DNA of 64,000 nt from Limnohabitans sp. 2KL-17. GTDB lineage: Bacteria; Pseudomonadota; Gammaproteobacteria; Burkholderiales; Burkholderiaceae_C. The stretch covers positions 1 to 64,000 of the forward strand of contig NZ_NESK01000023.1 of the NCBI RefSeq assembly GCF_003063415.1, written 5' to 3'. A program made the position numbers and the translations under genes. The notes beneath the pieces were generated by a model that made no database searches, was not told where the DNA came from, and saw only the letters and a program-made list of their open reading frames with translations. This document shows positions 44,583 to 53,404 of the stretch, piece after piece (the stretch's first letter is position 1; each line of letters starts with the position of its first letter).

Positions 44583-44993
44583 ATGTCTGAAACCCACAGC
44601 ACCCACACCGTGGCTTTGCCCACTGACCAGGAGCTGGTGCTCAAGGTCATCCCCATGCCCGCTGACTGCAATGCCAGTGGCGACATTTTTGGCGGCTGGG
44701 TGATGGCCCAGGTCGACTTGGCCGGCGCCGTCTTGCCCGCACGGCGCGTCAGGGGCCGCATGGTCACGGTGGCCGTGAACGAATTCATCTTCAAGCAACC
44801 GGTCAAGGTGGGCGACATCCTGTCGTTCTTTTCCCGCATCGTGCGGGTCGGTCGGACCTCGGTCACGGTCAAGGTCGAGGTGTTCGCTGAACGCTTTCAG
44901 CTGCAGGGCCAGTACATCAAGGTGACCGAGGCGCACCTGACCTATGTGGCGGTCGATGACCAGGGTCAGCCGAGGGCAGTGCCTGCTGAGTGA
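44583..44993 (+). CDS. acyl-CoA thioesterase, YciA type
   Basis: The 136-residue hotdog-fold enzyme hydrolyses acyl-CoA esters. The family signature NASGDIFGGWVMAQVDLAGA contains the catalytic Asp, and VTVAVNEFIFKQPVKVGDI and VTVKVEVFAE are the other conserved strands. The ATG at 44583 lies 40 bases from the divergent exporter start. The short substrate range typical of YciA is not predictable here. Confidence 0.9.
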   Translation: MSETHSTHTVALPTDQELVLKVIPMPADCNASGDIFGGWVMAQVDLAGAVLPARRVRGRMVTVAVNEFIFKQPVKVGDILSFFSRIVRVGRTSVTVKVEVFAERFQLQGQYIKVTEAHLTYVAVDDQGQPRAVPAE

Positions 44994-45065
44994 AAGCCTG
45001 GCTTAAAGCTTGAAGCTGACGCTAAGGCTGAGGCTGAGCCACCGGCTGATCCCGGTCACACGAGA

Positions 45066-45087
45066 AGCCTGGGCAAAAGCCCGGGCT
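45066..45087. terminator. possible terminator between converging thioesterase genes
   Basis: AGCCTGGGC and GCCCGGGCT pair over nine positions (one G-U) around AAAA. No T run follows on either strand, so it is only a candidate. Confidence 0.35.
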
Positions 45088-45098
45088 GCATACCCCCA

Positions 45099-45581
45099 TC
45101 AAGACACGATGTAAGCCGCAGCGCCGGTGGACATCAAGCTGCCATCGGGGCCGCAAAACTCCATGCGCGAAGAGCCTACCCTGGAGCCCACACGCAGAGC
45201 ATTTGCGGTGATGGTGAAGTACTCACCAATGCCCGGCCGCAGATAGTCCACGCGCAAATCGATGGTGCCCAGTTTGGCAAAGCGTTCCAGCCGCTTGGTG
45301 GGCGTTTCATCCATGTGTTTGGCGGCCAGTGCGGCCATGACCGCCGCGCTCCCAATGGCATCCAGCACAGCGCTGATGACGCCACCATGGATGCGGTTGT
45401 AGGCAAAGTGACCCACAAGATCAGGCCGCATGTCGATGCGGGCCTCTACCCCTTCGGGCGTGACTTTGACCAGTTTGAGGCCCAGTGACTTGTTGAAAAC
45501 GATTTTTTCTTCGTAGATCTGGCGAAAGCCCTCGATGTACTCGGGCTCAAGAACAATGGGTTCGGTTGGACGATGGGGCAT
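45099..45581 (-). CDS. hotdog-fold thioesterase, PaaI/YigI type
   Basis: The 160-residue product carries the hotdog motif HFAYNRIHGGVISAVLDAIGSAA with the conserved HGG and Asp, and the strand region LGTIDLRVDYLRPG. Such proteins release free acids from acyl-CoA or aromatic-CoA intermediates. It is the last gene of the same-strand run headed by the TetR regulator, 62 bases after the enoyl-CoA hydratase gene, so a role in the same acyl-CoA pathway is likely. Its exact substrate is unknown. Confidence 0.86.
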   Translation of the reverse strand: MPHRPTEPIVLEPEYIEGFRQIYEEKIVFNKSLGLKLVKVTPEGVEARIDMRPDLVGHFAYNRIHGGVISAVLDAIGSAAVMAALAAKHMDETPTKRLERFAKLGTIDLRVDYLRPGIGEYFTITANALRVGSRVGSSRMEFCGPDGSLMSTGAAAYIVS

Positions 45582-45643
45582 GCAGACATTTCAGAAGGAA
45601 GTGTGTGGTCGGGCCCGAATGCCCGACCAAGCTGGATGGCAGT

Positions 45644-46408
45644 TTACAGCGCGGAAAAATTCGGCTTGCGCTTGGCCATGAAGGCCCCAAAGGCCTCTTT
45701 GGCGGCGGGCTCACGCAGCATGCGGCCAAAACTTTTGCCCTCTTCGTCCATGATTTTCAGCACCTCTTGCTGGGTACCACCCTTCATCAGGCGCTTGGTC
45801 TCGATCAGCGACGACAAGGGCTTGGCTGCCAGCTTGCGCGCCTGGGCCTGGGCGTAGCCATTGACCTCGGTGGGCGGTACAACCCGGTTGACCAGCCCCA
45901 CTTCTTGCGCAGCTTCGGCAAAGAAAGGCTCGCCCATGAGCAATGCTTCTGCAGCGCGGTGGTAGCCAAACATGCGTGGGACCAGCAGGCTGGACGCAGC
46001 TTCGGGGCACAGGCCCAAATTGACAAAGGGCATGGAAAAAGCTGCGTTGTCTCCGGCATAGACCAAGTCGCAATGGAACAGCATGGTGGTGCCAATGCCC
46101 ACCGCAGGGCCGGCCACGGCAGCGAGCATGGGTTTTTCGAAGCTGGCGATGCCGCGCAGGAAACGGAACACTGGCGACTCTTGCGTGGTCGGTAGCTGGT
46201 TCAGGAAGTCACCGATGTCGTTGCCCGCACTGAAGATGCTTTCGTGTCCCTGAAACAGCACCACGCGCACGCTGGCGTCCGCTGCAGCCTGAGCCACCGC
46301 GTCGGCCATGACGGCATACATGGCCGCTGTGATGGAGTTCTTTTTGTCCAGGCGGTTGAAGGTGATGGTCATCACCCCCGCGTCAATGTGGGTCAGGATG
46401 TCAGACAT
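45644..46408 (-). CDS. enoyl-CoA hydratase/isomerase family protein
   Basis: The 254-residue crotonase-fold enzyme shows the oxyanion-hole regions FSAGNDIGDFL (about 60-70) and AAVAGPAVGIGTTMLFHCD (about 98-116) and the C-terminal helix with MKGG. The catalytic position that is Glu in hydratases reads FVNLGLCPEAASSLLVPR, the isomerase-like pattern, so it could be an isomerase. It lies in the TetR-headed operon with an acyl-CoA dehydrogenase, consistent with beta-oxidation-type chemistry. Confidence 0.88.
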   Translation of the reverse strand: MSDILTHIDAGVMTITFNRLDKKNSITAAMYAVMADAVAQAAADASVRVVLFQGHESIFSAGNDIGDFLNQLPTTQESPVFRFLRGIASFEKPMLAAVAGPAVGIGTTMLFHCDLVYAGDNAAFSMPFVNLGLCPEAASSLLVPRMFGYHRAAEALLMGEPFFAEAAQEVGLVNRVVPPTEVNGYAQAQARKLAAKPLSSLIETKRLMKGGTQQEVLKIMDEEGKSFGRMLREPAAKEAFGAFMAKRKPNFSAL

Positions 46409-46456
46409 GGTGTTCCTTGAGGGTATGTGGTGTGGGGTTGTGCTTTGCAGAACGGC

Positions 46457-46900
46457 TTATTGGACCCGAATCCAGGTTTGGGAGCGCCCCAACAAAGGCG
46501 TGCCGATGTAACCCCGGACTTCGAGCTTCTTGCCACCTTCAATCGGTGTCAAACGCGCACTGTAGTTTTTCCCATTCTCGGGATCGAGAATTTTCCCGCC
46601 TTCCCATACGGCTTTTCCTTCGCTTTGTTGACCACCCCGGATGATTTCCAAACCGATTTTTGGTTTGTCCTTGCGGTCATCGGTGCACAAATTGCAGTTC
46701 GGCTCGGGGCTGGGCGCCGTCAGCAATGACTTTTCCACCACGCCCGACAAGCCCCCTGCCGCGTTTTGGCTGATGCGAATTTCAGCCTTGGGCTGCTTGC
46801 TGTCATCGTCGATGCTGCGCCACAAACCCACCGGACTCAACTGGGCTTGTGCAGCCAACGCGAACAAGCTGAAGCTCAAGGCCAGGGCAAATTTGATCAT
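46457..46900 (-). CDS. DUF2147 family periplasmic protein
   Basis: The 147-residue protein has a signal peptide (MIKFALALSFSLFALAAQA) and the DUF2147 domain: SPVGLWRSIDDDSKQPKAEI at the N-terminus, NCNLCTDDRKDKPKIGLEII and the strand pair GGKILDPENGKNYSARLTP. The fold is a lipocalin-like barrel and the function is unknown. Its position between the acyl-CoA dehydrogenase and enoyl-CoA hydratase genes (gaps of 30 and 48 bases) implies co-transcription. Two cysteines (NCNLC) may form a disulfide. Confidence 0.86.
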   Translation of the reverse strand: MIKFALALSFSLFALAAQAQLSPVGLWRSIDDDSKQPKAEIRISQNAAGGLSGVVEKSLLTAPSPEPNCNLCTDDRKDKPKIGLEIIRGGQQSEGKAVWEGGKILDPENGKNYSARLTPIEGGKKLEVRGYIGTPLLGRSQTWIRVQ

Positions 46901-46930
46901 GGAGGTCTTCCTGTTGATGTGTGAAATAAA

Positions 46931-48742
46931 TCAGGCCAGCGCGGCGTCGGTGTCCATCAGCACATCGCTGCCTGCACGGATGCGGCGCATCAGGCTGGAG
47001 GTCTCGGGCATCAGGCGCGTGAAGTAAAAGCGCGCTGTTTGCAGTTTGGCCTGGTAAAACGGATCAGGACGTTGCGCTTGCTCTTCGGCCTCGGCCAATT
47101 TGGCCAGTGCAATTTGCGCCGAACGTGCCCAGAAATAGCCCAACACCAGGTGGCCCACCACGCGCAAGTAATCCACCGCTGCTGCGCCCACTTCGTCCGC
47201 GTTGCTCAAGGCTTTCATGCCCACTTCGCCAGTCAGCTGCGTCAGCTTTTGGCCCAGATCGGCCAGCGGCTTGATGAACTCGCCCATGGCTTCGTTGGCC
47301 ATTTCAGCCTTGACCAATTGCTCGACCAGTTTGCCGAATTTTTTAAGCGTGGCGCCTTGGTTGCCCAGCACCTTGCGGCCCAGCAAGTCGAGCGATTGAA
47401 TGGTGTTGGTGCCTTCGTAAATCATGTTGATGCGGGCATCGCGCACGAACTGTTCCATGCCCCACTCCTTGATGTAGCCGTGCCCACCAAAGACCTGCTG
47501 GCATGCCGATGTGGCCTCCCAGGCGTTGTCGGTGGTGAAGGCTTTGACGATGGGCGTGAGCAAGGCCACGATTTCAGCCGATTCGGCCCGCACGGCCTCG
47601 TCAGGGTGATGGAGTTCTTTGTCGAGCAACAAGGCGCAGTAGCAGGCCAGCGCGCGCCCCCCCTCGGCATAGGCCTTTGCCGTCATGAGCATGCGGCGCA
47701 CATCGGGGTGCACGATGATCGGATCGGCCGGTTTGCCCGGCGCCTTCACGCCGGTAAGCGAGCGCATTTGCACGCGGTCCTTGGCGTAGGCCAGTGCGTT
47801 TTGATAGGCCACTTCGGTCAGGCCCAGCGACTGGTTACCCACGCCTAAGCGTGCGGCGTTCATCATCACGAACATCGCCGCCAGGCCCTTGTGGGGCTGG
47901 CCCACCAGGGTGCCCACAGCTTCGTCCAACACCATCTGGCAAGTCGCATTGCCGTGGATGCCCATTTTGTGCTCAAGGCCACCACAGTAAATGCTGTTGC
48001 GCTCACCCATGCTGCCATCGGCTACCACCTTGAATTTGGGCACGATGAAGAGGCTGATGCCTTTGCTACCGGGGGGCGCATCGGGCAATCGGGCCAGCAC
48101 CAAGTGCACGATGTTGGGGGCCAGGTCGTGCTCGCCGGCACTGATGAAAATCTTCTGGCCACTGAGCTTGTACGTGCCATCGGCCTGTGGCTCGGCCTTG
48201 GTGCGCAACATGCCCAGGTCGGTGCCGCAATGCGGCTCGGTCAGACACATGGTGCCAGTCCATTCGCCACTGGTCAGCTTGGGCAGGTACAGCGCTTTTT
48301 GCTCGGCTGTGCCGTGGGCATGCAGGCACTCGTATGCGCCGTGCGACAAACCAGGGTACATGGTCCAGGCCTGATTGGACGAATTGAGCATTTCGTAAAA
48401 GCACTGGTTCACCACAAAGGGCAGGCCTTGTCCGCCAAATTCGGGATCGCAGCTGAGTGAGGGCCAGCCTCCGGCCACATATTGCGCATAAGCAGCCTGA
48501 AAACCATCAGGGGCTTTGACGTCGTGCGTGTCGCGGTTGAGCTGGCAGCCCTGGGTGTCGCCCGAAATGTTGATGGGGAACACCACTTCGGCCGCAAACT
48601 TACCGCCTTCTTCAAGCACCGCATTGATGGTGTCGGCATCGGTGTCTGCGTGCTTGGGCAGGGCCTTGAATTCGGCAGACACATTGAGCAATTCGTGCAA
48701 CACAAACTGCATGTCGCGCAGGGGCGGGTTGTAGACAGGCAT
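46931..48742 (-). CDS. acyl-CoA dehydrogenase (large C-terminal-domain type)
   Basis: This FAD enzyme introduces the alpha-beta double bond into acyl-CoA. The 603 residues follow the long AcdB/FadE-like type: N-terminal helical part (PVYNPPLRDMQFVLHELLNV), the middle strand domain MCLTEPHCGTDLGMLRTKAE, the substrate region, and the catalytic base in MIYEGTNTIQSLDLLGRKVL, plus an extra C-terminal helical domain (about 470-600). It starts 41 bases after the TetR stop, in the same operon. Chain-length preference is not deducible. Confidence 0.92.
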   Translation of the reverse strand: MPVYNPPLRDMQFVLHELLNVSAEFKALPKHADTDADTINAVLEEGGKFAAEVVFPINISGDTQGCQLNRDTHDVKAPDGFQAAYAQYVAGGWPSLSCDPEFGGQGLPFVVNQCFYEMLNSSNQAWTMYPGLSHGAYECLHAHGTAEQKALYLPKLTSGEWTGTMCLTEPHCGTDLGMLRTKAEPQADGTYKLSGQKIFISAGEHDLAPNIVHLVLARLPDAPPGSKGISLFIVPKFKVVADGSMGERNSIYCGGLEHKMGIHGNATCQMVLDEAVGTLVGQPHKGLAAMFVMMNAARLGVGNQSLGLTEVAYQNALAYAKDRVQMRSLTGVKAPGKPADPIIVHPDVRRMLMTAKAYAEGGRALACYCALLLDKELHHPDEAVRAESAEIVALLTPIVKAFTTDNAWEATSACQQVFGGHGYIKEWGMEQFVRDARINMIYEGTNTIQSLDLLGRKVLGNQGATLKKFGKLVEQLVKAEMANEAMGEFIKPLADLGQKLTQLTGEVGMKALSNADEVGAAAVDYLRVVGHLVLGYFWARSAQIALAKLAEAEEQAQRPDPFYQAKLQTARFYFTRLMPETSSLMRRIRAGSDVLMDTDAALA

Positions 48743-48783
48743 GGCAATTCCTTGAGAGAGTCAAAAAGCGGGTTGGGGAGAAA

Positions 48784-49530
48784 TCAGTCGCTGGTGGCCT
48801 TGCGCCGGGGCTTGGGCACCGCCACGAGCTTGGCGGATTTGGCAGCGCTCGTCTTTACCGACGATGGGGTAGTCGACCCTGCCACATAGCGGGCCAATAT
48901 GTTTGAAAAACCACGACGCGCCAACTCGGTGGCGACAGGGTTGCGCAGAAAGCGCGCTTCGTAGTGCAAAGCCAGGATCAGGCTGTGGATTTCGAAGGCG
49001 ATCTGGTGGGCATCGGCTTCATGGCTGAGCTGCCCAGACGCCTGGGCCAGCTCTACAGCCCTGCGCAAGGCGGTCAGCCAAGTCGCCACCGAAGAGGCCA
49101 AAGCATCCCGCACAGGGCCAGTGCGGTCGTGGAACTCTACGGCGCCGCTGATGTAAATACAGCCCGAATCGATTTCGGCAGAGGTCTGCACCATCCAGTT
49201 GTCAAACATCGCTTGCAGGCGGGGCACACCGCGGGGTTTTTGCATGGCCGCATAAAAAACCTCTGCCTCAAAGCGGTCGTGGTATTCACGGATGACTGAA
49301 ATTTGCAGCTCTTCGCGCGAACCGAAGTGGGCAAACACGCCCGACTTGCTCATGCCCGTGACCTCGGCCACAGCACCAATGGACAAGCCATCCAGACCAA
49401 TTTGCGAGGCCAGGCCCAAAGCAGCTTGGACGATCACGGCCTTGGTTTGCTGGCCCTTGATGAGCACGCGACGACCGGCCTCGGGAGCAGGCACGCTTTC
49501 AACTTTGGAGAGGGTTTTGCGATCTGTCAT
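48784..49530 (-). CDS. TetR-family regulator of the acyl-CoA operon
   Basis: The 248-residue regulator has an N-terminal TetR helix-turn-helix (about 28-75, GLSIGAVAEVTGMSKSGVFAHFGSREEL) and a ligand domain; the C-terminal 30 residues are Lys/Ala-rich and probably disordered. It is the first gene of the acyl-CoA degradation run. A perfect 14-base palindrome lies 12 bases before its start, so it most likely represses its own operon and releases it in response to an acyl-CoA, as related TetR regulators do. Confidence 0.9.
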   Translation of the reverse strand: MTDRKTLSKVESVPAPEAGRRVLIKGQQTKAVIVQAALGLASQIGLDGLSIGAVAEVTGMSKSGVFAHFGSREELQISVIREYHDRFEAEVFYAAMQKPRGVPRLQAMFDNWMVQTSAEIDSGCIYISGAVEFHDRTGPVRDALASSVATWLTALRRAVELAQASGQLSHEADAHQIAFEIHSLILALHYEARFLRNPVATELARRGFSNILARYVAGSTTPSSVKTSAAKSAKLVAVPKPRRKATSD

Positions 49531-49542
49531 GGCGATTAAAAA

Positions 49543-49556
49543 AGAACGATCGTTCT
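49543..49556. promoter_or_regulatory. palindromic operator of the TetR regulator
   Basis: AGAACGATCGTTCT is a perfect 14-base inverted repeat, of the GAACG-CGTTC type common for TetR repressors of fatty-acid and related genes. It overlaps the region where the operon's promoter must lie. Confidence 0.75.
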
Positions 49557-49666
49557 ATTTTGCACCAAAAAGCGTCGCAAAATCAAAGAACCCCCAGAGA
49601 CGAGGGTAAATCAGGATTCAGGCACCGCCAGTGCCAAAGCACCGACGGACACCTGCACAGGCTTGA

Positions 49667-50530
49667 TCAGGCCTTGAAAGCCACGACTTTCTGGCTTTGT
49701 TCACCGAGTCCGTCGATGCCCAGGCGCATGACATCGCCCCGCTTGAGATAGACCGGCGCTGACTTGCCATCGACTTTGACGCCCATGCCCACGCCAGGAG
49801 GTGTGCCGGTGGTGATGATGTCACCTGGCTCCAGCGTCATGAACTGGCTCACATAGCTGACCAATTTGGCGACGCCAAAAATCATGGTCTTGGTGTTGCC
49901 GGTTTGATAACGCACGCCGTTCACATCCAGCCACATGCCCAAGGCCTGCGGATTGGGCACCTCGTCGCGTGTAACCAGCCATGGACCGACGGGACCAAAG
50001 GTGTCGCAGCCCTTGCCCTTGTCCCAGGTGGCACCGCGCTCGAGTTGGTATTCGCGCTCACTCACATCGTTGACCACGCAATAGCCTGCCACATGGTTCA
50101 AAGCGTCTTTTTGGGACACATAACGTGTACGGGTGCCGATCACGATGCCCAGCTCAACTTCCCAGTCGGACTTTTTGGAGCCCTTGGGCAGCATGACGTC
50201 GTCGTCAGCGCCCTGGATACAGGAGATGGCCTTGGTGAACACAATCGGCTCCGACGGAATGGGCATGCCCGATTCGGCCGCGTGGTCGGCGTAGTTCAGG
50301 CCAATGGCAATGAACTTGCTGGTGTAGGAGATGGGCGTGCCAAAGCGCTTTTTGCCACGCACCAAGGGCAGTTTGTCGGTCTTGACTTTGGCCAGCTTGG
50401 CCAGCGCCTTGTCATTGAGCAGATCGGGGGAGATGTCCTTGACCACGCCGCTCAAATCGCGCAAACGGCCATCGGCATCGATCAATCCGGGTTTTTCTTT
50501 GCCAGGTTGGCCATAACGAACGAGTTTCAT
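49667..50530 (-). CDS. fumarylacetoacetate hydrolase family protein (diketo-acid hydrolase type)
   Basis: The 287-residue metal-dependent C-C bond hydrolase has an N-terminal subdomain (MKLVRYGQPGKEKPGLIDADG) and the FAH core: FIAIGLNYADHAAESG, the metal-ligand WEVELGIVIG, GYCVVNDVSEREYQ and the GDIITTGTPPGVGMG loop. Relatives cleave 2,4-diketo-3-deoxy sugar acids to pyruvate plus a hydroxy acid. It is the last gene of the minus arm of the sugar-acid locus, 26 bases after an SDR gene, which supports that reaction, though ureidoglycolate lyase-like roles cannot be excluded. Confidence 0.87.
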   Translation of the reverse strand: MKLVRYGQPGKEKPGLIDADGRLRDLSGVVKDISPDLLNDKALAKLAKVKTDKLPLVRGKKRFGTPISYTSKFIAIGLNYADHAAESGMPIPSEPIVFTKAISCIQGADDDVMLPKGSKKSDWEVELGIVIGTRTRYVSQKDALNHVAGYCVVNDVSEREYQLERGATWDKGKGCDTFGPVGPWLVTRDEVPNPQALGMWLDVNGVRYQTGNTKTMIFGVAKLVSYVSQFMTLEPGDIITTGTPPGVGMGVKVDGKSAPVYLKRGDVMRLGIDGLGEQSQKVVAFKA

Positions 50531-50556
50531 AACTGCCTTTCAGTTTTTAAAAAGAA

Positions 50557-51315
50557 TCAATAAGTGGCACGACCACCTGAGAGGTCAAAGACCGCGCCGG
50601 TGGAAAAGGAACAATCTTCGGTACTCAGCCAAGTCACCATGGCCGCGACCTCTTCGGGCAAGCCAAAACGCGCCATCGGAATTTTGGACAGCATGAACTG
50701 GATGTGCTCAGGCGACATTTGATCAAACATAGTGGTTTTCACGGCCGCCGGCGTGACACAGTTCACACGCACACCGGTTTCCGCCAGTTCTTTGCCCAGT
50801 GATTTGGTCAAGCCAATGACAGCCGCCTTGCTCGCACTGTATGCGCTGGCATTGGGGTTGCCATCTTTGCCCGCAACCGATGCGATGTTGACAATGCGGC
50901 CATAGTTGCGCGCTTTCATGTGGGCACTGATCTCCCGGCAGCAATAGAAAAGTCCGTGCACGTTGACATCAAAAACTTGCTTCCAGTCATCCACCGGATA
51001 GTCCCAGAGCTTGGTGTTGGGGCCTGTGATGCCCGCGCTGTTGACCAGCACATCCACCCCGGCCAAAGCCGTGGTTTGGGCCGTGGCCTTGACCACAGAG
51101 TCGTGGCTGGCCACATCGACCTGTACCGTGTTGACCACTGCGCCCGGATGCTCTTTTTTCAGCAGTTCCGCCGCCGTCGTCATGCCCGGCGCATCGCGGT
51201 CCCACAAGGTCACACGGGCACCTGAGGCCAGCATGCGCTGGGCAATGGCAAAACCCAAACCGGTGGCGCCACCGGTGATGACCGCATGGCGGCCTTTCAT
51301 GTCCAACAAGTTCAT
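50557..51315 (-). CDS. short-chain dehydrogenase/reductase, sugar-acid locus (1)
   Basis: The 252-residue SDR has the NAD(P) motif TGGATGLG (about 15-22), the NSAG motif (about 90-93), and the catalytic Tyr and Lys in YSASKAA (about 158-164). The C-terminus ends DLSGGRATY. It is encoded between the FAH-type hydrolase and a second SDR, so it probably oxidises a hydroxyl of a sugar acid or keto-deoxy acid. Two related SDRs in one operon suggest two oxidation steps or different sugars. Confidence 0.88.
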   Translation of the reverse strand: MNLLDMKGRHAVITGGATGLGFAIAQRMLASGARVTLWDRDAPGMTTAAELLKKEHPGAVVNTVQVDVASHDSVVKATAQTTALAGVDVLVNSAGITGPNTKLWDYPVDDWKQVFDVNVHGLFYCCREISAHMKARNYGRIVNIASVAGKDGNPNASAYSASKAAVIGLTKSLGKELAETGVRVNCVTPAAVKTTMFDQMSPEHIQFMLSKIPMARFGLPEEVAAMVTWLSTEDCSFSTGAVFDLSGGRATY

Positions 51316-51348
51316 ATCTGGCTTTCTTAAAAAGGGGGCTGTTGAAGG

Positions 51349-52098
51349 TTAAATGGTCATGCCGCCGTCCACCATGTAGGCGTTACCGGTGGCAAAGATA
51401 GACTCGTCAGACGCGAGGAAAGTAACGATGGGCGCGATCTCGTGCGCCTGAGCCAATCGGCCCATGGGCTGGCGGTTGATGAAATCCTTGCGGGCTTGCA
51501 CCGGATCGGCATAGCTGTTGATGCGGTCTTGCAGCGAGGGCGTGTCCACCGTGCCGGGACAAATGCAGTTGCAGCGAATGCCCTGGCGCACGTAGTCGGC
51601 TGCCACGCTCTTGGTCAAGCCGATGACCGCGGCCTTGCTGGCCCCGTAAATGAAGCGATTGGGCAAGCCACGCACGCTGGAACAGACACTGGCCATGTTG
51701 ATGATGCTGCCGCCGTGCCCATCTTTTTCAAACTGGGCGAGCATTTTGGGGATGACCGCCTGAATCATCCAGAACTGCGAGCGAGCGTTCAGGTTGAAAG
51801 CAAAATTCCAGTCGTCGTCTGTCGCCTGCTCAATGTTGCCGTTGTGCACAAAGCCTGCACAATTGAAGATCACATCTATGCGATCCATGCTGGCGACCTG
51901 GCGGGCAATAGCCGCCTTGTCCAGCACGTCCAGCACAGCGGTGTGCACATTGGCCACACCTTGGTAGGACTTGAGCAAATCGGGGTTCACATCGGTCGCG
52001 TAAACCGTGGCGCCCTCTGCGGCCATGGCCAGCGCAGCAGCCTGACCAATGCCCTGCCCGGCTGCTGTGATCAGTGCGATTTTTCCTTTGAGTCTCAT
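51349..52098 (-). CDS. short-chain dehydrogenase/reductase, 2-keto-3-deoxy-fuconate dehydrogenase-like
   Basis: The 249-residue SDR has the cofactor motif TAAGQGIGQ (about 11-19), NCAGF, the catalytic YGASKAA, and the tell-tale GIRCNCICPGTVDTPSLQDRI. The last block is characteristic of 2-keto-3-deoxy-L-fuconate dehydrogenases and the related BDH2 group. In a pathway with an enolase-superfamily dehydratase upstream and an FAH hydrolase downstream, it would make the 2,4-diketo acid. The sugar is inferred. Confidence 0.87.
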   Translation of the reverse strand: MRLKGKIALITAAGQGIGQAAALAMAAEGATVYATDVNPDLLKSYQGVANVHTAVLDVLDKAAIARQVASMDRIDVIFNCAGFVHNGNIEQATDDDWNFAFNLNARSQFWMIQAVIPKMLAQFEKDGHGGSIINMASVCSSVRGLPNRFIYGASKAAVIGLTKSVAADYVRQGIRCNCICPGTVDTPSLQDRINSYADPVQARKDFINRQPMGRLAQAHEIAPIVTFLASDESIFATGNAYMVDGGMTI

Positions 52099-52145
52099 GG
52101 TGTCTTGATCTCCAAATAAGTGGTTTGTTTTTGGTTGATGGCGGC

Positions 52146-53210
52146 CTAGTCCCAGGCAATGCCCAGGCCGGGGGAATCGGGTGGGTGTGCAAAACCATCC
52201 GCGATGTGCAGGCGCGAGGTGGTGATGTCATCGAGTTGCGGAATGTATTCGACCCAGGTGGCGTTGGGCACAGTCGCGCAAAGGCTCACGTGCAATTCCA
52301 TCAGAAAATGCGGGCACACCGCCACATCAAAGGTTTCGGCCAAGTGCGCGGTCTTGAGCCAGGGCGTGATGCCGCCGATGCGCGCCACATCGGGCTGCAC
52401 GATGGAACAAGCGCCTTGCTCCAGATATTCACGAAACTGCATCGGGTGGTACATGGACTCGCCCACCGCCACCGGTATGGTGGAGTGCTCGCGCAACTGG
52501 CGGTGGCCCGACACATCTTCAGCGGGCATGGGCTCTTCGATCCAGGCCAGGCCCAAGCCATCGAAGGCCCGCGCACGGCGCACCGATTCGGCACGATTAA
52601 AGCCCTGGTTGGCATCGGTCATCAATTCAAAGCCGGGGCCGACCGCGTTGCGCACGGCACTCAGGCGCGCCACATCTTCACTCACATGGGGTCTGCCAAT
52701 TTTGATCTTGGCACCCTTGAAACCCTGCGCTTGCGCTTGCAGGGTTTGGTCCACCAGCGCCTGCGGCGACAAATGCAACCAGCCACCTTCAGTGGTGTAG
52801 AGCGGCACACGCGTTTGCGCGCCACCCAGCAGTTGCCACAAAGGCAAGCCCTGACTTTGCGCACGCCAATCCCACAAGGCCGTGTCCACGCAGGCCAAGG
52901 CCAGGCTGGTCATCGCGCCCACCGCCGTGGCGTGGGTGTGAAAAAACAGATCCTTCCAAATCGCCTCAACACGCACCGGGTCGCGACCGATCAGGCGTGG
53001 CGCCAAGTGGTCTTTGAGCAAGGCGATGACCGAAGAGCCCCCGGTGCCGATGGTGTAGGCATAACCCGTGGCCTCAATGCCATCGCTGCAGTGCAAACTG
53101 AGCAAGATGGTTTCTTGGGTCACGAAGGACTGAATGGCATCGGTGCGCAGCACCTTGGGCGGCAGATTGACTTGCCGTAGGCTCACGCGGTCAATGGTGA
53201 CAGAGGACAT
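52146..53210 (-). CDS. enolase-superfamily sugar-acid dehydratase, mandelate racemase subgroup
   Basis: The 354-residue enzyme has the full mandelate-racemase-type catalytic set: Lys168-x-Lys170 (AKIKIG), metal ligands Asp199 (MTDAN), Glu225 (IEEP) and Glu251 (GES), and the Asp274/His301 dyad (QPD, CPHF). Such enzymes dehydrate aldonates or aldarates to 2-keto-3-deoxy acids, or racemise. It is the first gene of the minus arm and shares the intergenic region with the regulator. The substrate is inferred from neighbours as a deoxy sugar acid, e.g. fuconate or rhamnonate type. Confidence 0.88.
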   Translation of the reverse strand: MSSVTIDRVSLRQVNLPPKVLRTDAIQSFVTQETILLSLHCSDGIEATGYAYTIGTGGSSVIALLKDHLAPRLIGRDPVRVEAIWKDLFFHTHATAVGAMTSLALACVDTALWDWRAQSQGLPLWQLLGGAQTRVPLYTTEGGWLHLSPQALVDQTLQAQAQGFKGAKIKIGRPHVSEDVARLSAVRNAVGPGFELMTDANQGFNRAESVRRARAFDGLGLAWIEEPMPAEDVSGHRQLREHSTIPVAVGESMYHPMQFREYLEQGACSIVQPDVARIGGITPWLKTAHLAETFDVAVCPHFLMELHVSLCATVPNATWVEYIPQLDDITTSRLHIADGFAHPPDSPGLGIAWD

Positions 53211-53360
53211 GAAAAACTTGGCGAAATGTAGAAGACAGAGATCTAAGCTTGAGCCTGATGGGCAACATCACCGGTCGTTTTTGCGACAGCGGTCATGCGG
53301 GTTTGTGCGGAGTCGAAATGGCTTGACCGGGCAAATATGAACATGTGATGATTGTGCAAC

Positions 53361-53371
53361 TGGTCTGACCA
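53361..53371. promoter_or_regulatory. candidate GntR/FadR-type operator
   Basis: TGGTCTGACCA is a perfect inverted repeat of the TGGTnnnACCA type recognised by FadR-subfamily GntR regulators; extended it reads AACTGGTCTGACCACTT. It lies 33 bases before the regulator start in the divergent region and could control both arms. Confidence 0.7.
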
Positions 53372-53404
53372 CTTGTCCAATTCACGTTATCCCTGATCTG
53401 CCCA

